32,697 nt of DNA from Bacteroidota bacterium (GTDB taxonomy: Bacteria; Bacteroidota; Bacteroidia; AKYH767-A; OLB10). The first letter of the stretch is position 1, and each line of letters opens with the position of its first letter. The stretch spans positions 1-32,697 of the forward strand of contig JAKPPP010000212.1 in assembly GCA_029547265.1 (NCBI GenBank), written 5' to 3'. Shown piece after piece: positions 32,591 through 32,697 of the stretch. The translations under genes and the position numbers were made by a program. The notes beneath the pieces were generated by a model. That model was not told the origin of the DNA, ran no database searches, and saw only the letters and a list, made by a program, of their open reading frames with translations.

Positions 32591-32697
32591 ATGAATTCGA
32601 AACTCACGCTCATTATTGTTTTCGCAATCGCCTTTTTAGGATGCACAAAATATTCATCGGCACAAACAACTGCTGAAGTAAAGAATAAGATTTTAAT
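32591..32697 (+). CDS. Start of a secreted protein or lipoprotein gene (cut by the window end)
   Basis: An ATG at 32591 opens a frame that continues to the window end, giving 35 codons. The peptide begins MNSKLTLIIVFAIAFLGCTK and continues YSSAQTTAEVKNKIL. It contains a hydrophobic signal core with a possible lipobox FLGC (Cys18) or an alternative signal peptidase I site after SSAQ. It follows the rseP terminator and so starts a new unit. Nothing can be said about function. Confidence 0.65.
   Translation, partial: MNSKLTLIIVFAIAFLGCTKYSSAQTTAEVKNKIL

Overview
The window is chromosomal DNA from a member of the Bacteroidota. The evidence is TAnnTTTG-type -7 promoter elements, a large secreted protein with a type IX secretion (T9SS) sorting tail, the T9SS lipoprotein PorW/SprE, a TonB-C-terminal-domain periplasmic protein, DUF2480, and frequent GTG/TTG starts with little Shine-Dalgarno signal. 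I cannot place it below phylum level. Most of the window is housekeeping; the accessory content is two toxin-antitoxin pairs and some intergenic repeats.

Layout. (1) 1-492: 3' end of an AAA ATPase/DUF4143 gene, followed by a hairpin terminator. (2) 706-6721: a complete SUF iron-sulfur operon on the + strand, sufA-B-C-D-S-E-T, behind a promoter whose -33 element sits in the centre of a perfect 6-3-6 palindrome. SufS and SufE mobilise sulfur, SufBCD builds the cluster, and SufA and SufT carry or target it. (3) 6814-7996: higB-higA followed without a gap by a DUF2480 gene, closed by a U-tract terminator. (4) 8159-9561: a secreted TonB-C-domain protein and a long-chain polyprenyl diphosphate synthase. 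(5) 9562-10615: a DUF433/DUF5615 toxin-antitoxin pair flanked by two related small hairpins. (6) 10616-12649: dnaG.

(7) 12800-16629 (minus): a polytopic TMTC-like GT-C/TPR membrane protein, a small lipoprotein and a TlpA-like thioredoxin protein, apparently one transcript. (8) 16837-19371 (minus): a membrane pyrophosphatase of the K+-dependent type with a 143-residue tail containing 20 cysteines, which I consider the most unusual item here. (9) 19541-22555 (minus): the T9SS cargo protein with Ig-like domains and four tandem repeats. (10) 22757-25455: a secreted hypothetical protein, a DUF2306-type membrane protein and a membrane-anchored LytTR regulator. (11) 25476-28163 (minus): porW/sprE, directly upstream of the LytTR gene. 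(12) 28309-32500 (plus): a membrane-anchored M23 peptidase, a small anchored protein, dxr and rseP, closed by a strong terminator. The window ends in the first 35 codons of a lipoprotein or secreted-protein gene.

Several genes have a -7 element ending only 4-6 nt before the start codon, which predicts very short or leaderless mRNAs. No rRNA, tRNA, CRISPR array or insertion sequence was seen, and no intergenic stretch exceeds 300 bases.
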